From an uncultured Flavihumibacter sp. (GTDB lineage Bacteria > Bacteroidota > Bacteroidia > Chitinophagales > Chitinophagaceae), in assembly GCA_946482545.1 (NCBI GenBank), contig CAMLRX010000036.1, positions 1-38,802 on the forward strand: a stretch of 38,802 nt of DNA, read 5' to 3'. Within the stretch, counting starts at the first letter, position 1. Each line of letters begins with the position of its first letter. This document shows, one piece after another, positions 34,878 through 38,802 of this stretch. Made by a program: the position numbers and the translations under genes. The notes below the pieces were generated by a model, which searched no databases, was not told the origin of the DNA, and saw only the letters and a program-made list of their open reading frames with translations.

Positions 34878-35810
34878 ATGCTTCAAGAACTCAGGATCGT
34901 ATTCATGGGCACGCCCGAATTTGCCGTCGCTTCCTTAAATGCTTTATTAAATGCAGGCTGTAATATCGTAGGCGTGGTTACCGCGCCGGATAAGCCCGCC
35001 GGCAGAGGGATGAAACTCACGCAGAGTGCAGTGAAACAATATGCCGAAGAAAAGGGGTTACACATACTGCAACCGGTGAAACTCAAAGATCCGGTATTCA
35101 TTGAGGAACTCCGCACATTGAAAGCCGATGTACAGGTGGTGGTCGCTTTCCGCATGTTACCCGAAGTGGTATGGAACATGCCGCCGATGGGCACCATCAA
35201 TGTGCATGGTTCTTTGTTGCCGCAATACCGTGGCGCCGCGCCGATCAACTGGGCCGTGATGAATGGCGAAAAGGAAACAGGTGTAACCACGTTTCGCCTG
35301 CAACATGCTATTGATACAGGAAACATATTACTTCGTGAAATTATTCCCATTGGGCCGGAAGAAACAGCGGGAGAAGTGCATGACCGGATGAAAGAGATTG
35401 GTGCGGCCCTCCTGGTGAAAACGCTGGAAGGTATTGCCGCCGGAAGTTTGGAGGGTATTCCCCAGGAGCAGTTTGATATTCCTGAGACTGAAGTCAGGCA
35501 TGCGCCGAAAATATTCACGGAAACCTGTAAGCTGGATTGGGATGGTTCCGCGAAGGAACTCCACGACCAGATCAGAGGGTTATCGCCTTTTCCCGGTGCT
35601 TTCACGATTTTCCAGGAGAAAACAATGAAAGTTTACAAGTCTACCTATGAGGTGAAGCCACATACGGAAACGCCTGGCAATTGGAGTACAGATCATAAAA
35701 CCTGGCTCCGTTTCGCTACCCGTGATGGTTACATTTATCCTTTGCTGTTACAACCGGAAGGGAAAAAAAGAATGGCCACGGAAGATTTTTTAAGAGGCTT
35801 CCGCGGCTGA
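34878..35810 (+). CDS. fmt: methionyl-tRNA formyltransferase
   Basis: Formylates initiator Met-tRNA using 10-formyl-tetrahydrofolate. The 310-residue length is standard. The N-terminal formyltransferase domain shows RIVFMGTPEFAV, TAPDKPAGRGMKL (the tRNA-contacting loop), the catalytic set Asn108, His110 (NVHGSLLPQYRGAAPINWA) and Asp146 (IDTGNILL). The C-terminal OB-like domain starts near KLDWDGSAKELHDQIRGLSPFPGAF. Upstream lies pntB but a separate promoter is likely. The stop is four bases from the stop of the convergent LysM gene. Confidence 0.97.
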   Translation: MLQELRIVFMGTPEFAVASLNALLNAGCNIVGVVTAPDKPAGRGMKLTQSAVKQYAEEKGLHILQPVKLKDPVFIEELRTLKADVQVVVAFRMLPEVVWNMPPMGTINVHGSLLPQYRGAAPINWAVMNGEKETGVTTFRLQHAIDTGNILLREIIPIGPEETAGEVHDRMKEIGAALLVKTLEGIAAGSLEGIPQEQFDIPETEVRHAPKIFTETCKLDWDGSAKELHDQIRGLSPFPGAFTIFQEKTMKVYKSTYEVKPHTETPGNWSTDHKTWLRFATRDGYIYPLLLQPEGKKRMATEDFLRGFRG

Positions 35811-35814
35811 TGTA

Positions 35815-36789
35815 TTATTGTGAGACTTCCACATTGAATTTGCTGTCTTCTTTCACACCCAGTTCGGCTGCCGCCGCATTGCTGAGTCTGAAACTCAGTC
35901 CGCTGTTCTGACGCAGGTCAGGGACTTCACCCAGTACTTTGGCATAGATCGTTTTGTTGGAACCGATATTGGTGATCTTAACCAGTGTTCCGGGCTGCGC
36001 ACTGTTCATCAGGATGTAAAACTTTCCATCCTGCCAGCCACTCGTACTTTTGAAGATAGCACCGCTGAGCGTGGAAGTTCTAACCGTTCTGCCAGAGCGG
36101 ATTTCATCTTCATAAGCGCGTTGGAAATAACTGGAGCCTTTTGGTGTATAAACTGGCTGTGTTTTTACTACTGGTTTAGTTTCTTCTTTTACGACGGGTT
36201 TGGTTTCTTCCTTAACGGTTGGCGGCGGTGTTTCCTTTTTCTCTTCGGTTTTCGCCACCACTTCTTCCTTCACTGGATTAGTGGTAACCGGTTCAGTTTT
36301 TACCGGCGTATTGTTGCTTGCGGTGGCCATGCCATCACCTGCACCGGTAATGTAGCCGATAATCAGCGGCTGTCCCACGGTGAGGGTTTCTCCGGGCAAT
36401 CCGTTCCACTTTTTCAGCGCATCATACGTTACTTTGTTGTGGTTCAGGCTTACGCGGTACATGCCTTCTTTTTCTTTCACGGTATAATAAACGGGAACGG
36501 CACCGGGTTTTGAGGCCGCGTTGATGTCCTGTGAAAAATTAGAAGCCAGCGGTATTTTGATGGTTTGTCCGATCGAAAGTCCTTGTGTTGCCTGCATTCC
36601 GTTGAAAGCCGCGAGGTCCTTCGGTGCGATGTTGTACATCCTGCCGATGCTGTAAAGCCCTTCTTTGGCTGCTACGGTATGGTTCAGGTACAGCGTACCG
36701 GTTCCACTTCCCTGCACCAGGTTCTTTTGTGCGGAAACGTTGGCGGCCAACAACAAAGCAAGTCCAAAAACGATCATTTTTCTCCTCAT
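35815..36789 (-). CDS. exported LysM-repeat protein with C-terminal double-psi beta-barrel-like domain
   Basis: A 324-residue exported protein: signal peptide (MRRKMIVFGLALLLAANVSAQ); LysM-like unit 1 (HTVAAKEGLYSIGRMYNIAPKDLAAFNG, IGQTIKIPL); LysM-like unit 2 (YTVKEKEGMYRVSLNHNKVTYDALKKWNG, VGQPLIIGY); a Lys/Glu/Pro/Val linker with VKEETKP repeats; and a C-terminal ~100-residue RlpA/DPBB-like domain (SGAIFKSTSGWQDGKFYILMNSAQPGTLVKITN to SFRLSNAAAAELGVKEDSKFNVEV). Probably binds peptidoglycan in the periplasm or outer envelope. The RlpA catalytic Asp/His are not evident, so lytic activity is doubtful. I start at ATG 36789, which gives the signal peptide; the longer in-frame reading to 36930 has none. 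A CATCTTTG word (minus strand, 36818-36811) lies about 20 nt before the start. Confidence 0.85.
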   Translation of the reverse strand: MRRKMIVFGLALLLAANVSAQKNLVQGSGTGTLYLNHTVAAKEGLYSIGRMYNIAPKDLAAFNGMQATQGLSIGQTIKIPLASNFSQDINAASKPGAVPVYYTVKEKEGMYRVSLNHNKVTYDALKKWNGLPGETLTVGQPLIIGYITGAGDGMATASNNTPVKTEPVTTNPVKEEVVAKTEEKKETPPPTVKEETKPVVKEETKPVVKTQPVYTPKGSSYFQRAYEDEIRSGRTVRTSTLSGAIFKSTSGWQDGKFYILMNSAQPGTLVKITNIGSNKTIYAKVLGEVPDLRQNSGLSFRLSNAAAAELGVKEDSKFNVEVSQ

Positions 36790-36940
36790 ACGGTTCAACT
36801 TTAAGCCCTGCAAAGATGGGCAAATTATGTTTAAGTTCGTCTTAAAATACCTTCCGTTCTGTCCAGAAGCCCCGGTCGTCCAACACTCAGTATCAATATT
36901 TTCTTCTTTCAACTGAGCGCAACCGCGCAAATATCATACC

Positions 36941-38329
36941 TCAATAGCGGCCATCGGCTTTTTTAAGAATGCGCCACGCAGCAGGATAATAATTATTCAC
37001 CCTGTTGGATAAGGCTTTTATCCAACCCAGTGGTACGCCACCGTACTTTACAATACCCCATCCAATAAAAGGTGCCGTGGCCCGGATGTCTTCTTTCCTG
37101 AGGTAAGCCAATGCTTCCTGTAACGGTAACTCCCATTGCAGCACTTCCTTTTTTAATATAGGGCTCAGGGCAAGTGCATGCTCAGGTATCCACTCTTTCC
37201 GGGAGGGCATACCCGCCAAAACACCTGCTTTCTTCAGGTAAAGTGCCGATTGTAGTAGTGCAATATCTTCTTCCATTCCTGCAGGCAACACCGCGTATTG
37301 TTGCCCGACAGGTATCAGCGAAAAACGGAAATCCTTATTCAGCAAAGCGGCTGCCTGTTCATGTACCTGTGCGGGAACGGTGGGGATTTTCCTGCCGGTA
37401 TGTATGCCTGATGGCCTGGTGGAGCCACTTGTTTTGCTGATGCAACAAAGATAGAAACCTTCTCCTTTTGTACGATCAGGAAAAAAACGGTATCCATACC
37501 CGTTTTTTAACGGTGATTGCACCGTCATGATCCCCCATTCAGCGGGAATATCCAACGGGATGGACTTGCCCCCGAGTTCTTCCAGCATCCAGTCGGTGAT
37601 GTGTTCATTCTCTTCTATGGAATAGGAGCAGGTGGAATAAATCAGGAATCCGCCTTCTTTCAAAGCGGGCCAAATATCCGCCAGAATCCTTTGCTGGCGC
37701 TGGCTGCAGAGGGTAACATTCTGTTCGCTCCATTCATTGATGGCTGCCGGATCTTTGCGGAACAATCCCGATCCCGAGCAGGGGGCATCCACCACTATCC
37801 CGTCAAAAAAGCCCGATAGTTTCTGAAAATCACGGGGATCATTGTTGCTCACCACCGTATTCGCGCCTCCCCATTTTGTGAGGTTTTCTTCCAGGATGGA
37901 AGCCCTGCTTTTGATCACTTCATTACTTACCAGCAAACTATTTTCAGCGAGTATCGATTGAATGAGTGTGGATTTTCCTCCCGGTGCCGCACAGAGATCA
38001 AGCACTTTCAATCCCGGTTCTGTTGCACCACACGCGGTTAGCGCATGAGAAAGAAACATGGAAGATGCTTCCTGCACATAATATGCACCACCATGCAACA
38101 ATGGATCGAATATAAAGGCGGGTCTTTCGTGCAGGTAGAACCCATTTTCGCACCAGGGAACCCGTTCCGTTAACGGAGCTGGGGCAAGTGTTTCGGGGAA
38201 AGGTTTTAGTGGGTTCAGGCGGATAGACACAGGCGCTTTCCCTTCAGCATGGACTTCCAGGAAAGTTTTTTCATTGAAACCATCAATGTTTTGCAGCGCT
38301 TGAACCAGTTGTTGCGGTACCAGACTCAT
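36941..38329 (-). CDS. RsmB/NOP-family rRNA cytosine-C5 methyltransferase, RsmF-like
   Basis: SAM-dependent 5-methylcytosine methyltransferase acting on rRNA. Layout in 462 residues: a short N-terminal domain with SIRLNPLKP, the motif I region VLDLCAAPGGKST (109-121), DAPCSGSGLFRKDP (181-194) with Cys184 and YSTCSYSIEENE (231-242) with the nucleophile Cys234. The ~160-residue C-terminal extension (RFSLIPVGQQYAVLPAG; GVPLGWIKALSNRVNNYYP) matches the RsmF-type C-terminal/PUA-like region that includes the GxPLGxxK sequence. Site specificity (C1407 in E. coli RsmF) is not provable here. ATG 38329 is preceded at four bases by a perfect -7 box. Confidence 0.93.
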   Translation of the reverse strand: MSLVPQQLVQALQNIDGFNEKTFLEVHAEGKAPVSIRLNPLKPFPETLAPAPLTERVPWCENGFYLHERPAFIFDPLLHGGAYYVQEASSMFLSHALTACGATEPGLKVLDLCAAPGGKSTLIQSILAENSLLVSNEVIKSRASILEENLTKWGGANTVVSNNDPRDFQKLSGFFDGIVVDAPCSGSGLFRKDPAAINEWSEQNVTLCSQRQQRILADIWPALKEGGFLIYSTCSYSIEENEHITDWMLEELGGKSIPLDIPAEWGIMTVQSPLKNGYGYRFFPDRTKGEGFYLCCISKTSGSTRPSGIHTGRKIPTVPAQVHEQAAALLNKDFRFSLIPVGQQYAVLPAGMEEDIALLQSALYLKKAGVLAGMPSRKEWIPEHALALSPILKKEVLQWELPLQEALAYLRKEDIRATAPFIGWGIVKYGGVPLGWIKALSNRVNNYYPAAWRILKKADGRY

Positions 38330-38333
38330 GCCA

Positions 38334-38341
38334 CAAAGCTA
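38334..38341 (-). promoter_or_regulatory. -7 box of the rRNA methyltransferase gene, four bases from the ATG
   Basis: Minus-strand TAGCTTTG (38341-38334) matches TAnnTTTG and is followed by TGGC and then the ATG at 38329. It lies in the 38-bp gap after the DUF1343 stop. The -33 position shows no TTTG. Confidence 0.55.
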
Positions 38342-38367
38342 AGTTGCCGGAATGGTTTTCCGACATG

Positions 38368-38802
38368 TTATGGATAGATCAGGTACTTTTTGCGGATGGA
38401 CTTGAATTTATCCAAAGCGGGTTGCCATGATTTCCGGATGGCGGCTTCCGAAGCGCCATTATTGACCTGCGCCATTAATTCGGCGTTTCCGGCCAGTTTA
38501 TTGAAAAACATTCCGGTTGGCGTGGGATTCAGCGCCGATGATTTCAGGAAAAACTCTTTTTTATCCGGGAACAGTCTGTATGCTTCCAACAGCCATTTCA
38601 ACTGAATGCGCCCGTTTATTTTCTCCAGCGCTGATTCGGGTGTTCCGCTTAAATTCCAGCCGTAACAACGTTGGTTCATTAATTTGGGGTTGGCCGCACC
38701 GTAACGGCTCACGGGCGTGTAGGCATACATTGTTTTGGGCAGATCGGGGTGTCCAAAAACCTGGAATGCCTTATCTGTACCGCGACCTTCATTCAGCGCA
38801 GT
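38368..38802 (-). CDS. DUF1343 (NamZ-type exo-beta-N-acetylmuramidase) protein, C-terminal part
   Basis: The reading frame is open to the window edge, so only the last 144 residues are visible. They fit the C-terminal domain of DUF1343 proteins: NEGRGTDKAFQVFGHPDLP, then AYTPVSRYGAANPKLMNQRCYGWNL, a helical ALEKINGRIQLKWLLEAYRLFPDKKEFF, and the terminal FNKLAGNAELMAQVNNGASEAAIRKSWQPALDKFKSIRKKYLIYP. Members such as NamZ release N-acetylmuramic acid from the non-reducing end of peptidoglycan fragments, usually in the periplasm. The N-terminal catalytic domain and signal peptide would lie beyond 38802. Confidence 0.85.
   Translation of the reverse strand, partial: TALNEGRGTDKAFQVFGHPDLPKTMYAYTPVSRYGAANPKLMNQRCYGWNLSGTPESALEKINGRIQLKWLLEAYRLFPDKKEFFLKSSALNPTPTGMFFNKLAGNAELMAQVNNGASEAAIRKSWQPALDKFKSIRKKYLIYP

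Overview
The window looks like chromosomal DNA of a Bacteroidota bacterium, most probably of the Chitinophagaceae (Chitinophaga and relatives). The signs are an STN-type SusC/SusD pair with a FecR anti-sigma factor and a Bacteroidetes-type ECF sigma factor, a type IX secretion (CHU/gliding) C-terminal domain, lineage-typical families (DUF4843, PKD-like, DUF2891, DUF5995, DUF1080), and promoters of the TTTG/TAnnTTTG kind (-33/-7) rather than -35/-10. No CRISPR array, phage or insertion sequence was seen.

Layout. Bases 1-2760: an AT-rich inverted repeat, an LptF/LptG-family permease and a mitochondrial-type (type I) citrate synthase with its terminator. Bases 2809-5208: tRNA-Ala(GGC) with a textbook promoter and terminator, then a secreted NHL-repeat protein interrupted by two compensating frameshifts. 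Bases 5233-10043: nagA with a small downstream ORF (minus strand), a DUF5995 protein, a YdhF-like aldo/keto reductase whose catalytic His is replaced by Asp, and a YeiH-family transporter.

Bases 10107-21023 form the accessory core: fecR, a 234-nt GC-rich leader, susC, susD, a DUF4843 lipoprotein, a PKD-like lipoprotein, a TlpA-like thioredoxin and finally the ECF sigma gene. There are no glycoside hydrolases. The STN domain, FecR and sigma factor suggest cell-surface signalling, and the two accessory lipoproteins carry Lys-Asp-Asp after the lipid cysteine, as surface-exposed lipoproteins do. An oligopeptide or metallophore uptake machine is more likely than a polysaccharide one (inference). 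The sigma gene sits last instead of first, and a 12-bp perfect inverted repeat ends two bases before its start codon.

Bases 21002-29355: an SBF-like transporter, a DUF2891 protein, a secreted double-DUF1080 protein paired with a Tat-exported Gfo/Idh/MocA protein, an EamA transporter, a YdjM-type hydrolase and a periplasmic thioredoxin. Bases 29545-38802 are mostly housekeeping: thyA-folA-methyltransferase, the three-gene proton-translocating transhydrogenase (pntAA-pntAB-pntB), fmt, a LysM/double-psi-barrel protein, an RsmF-like rRNA methyltransferase, and the C-terminal part of a DUF1343 (NamZ-type) protein cut by the window edge.

At thyA, fmt and the rRNA methyltransferase gene, a perfect TAnnTTTG box ends exactly four bases before the ATG, which predicts leaderless mRNAs.
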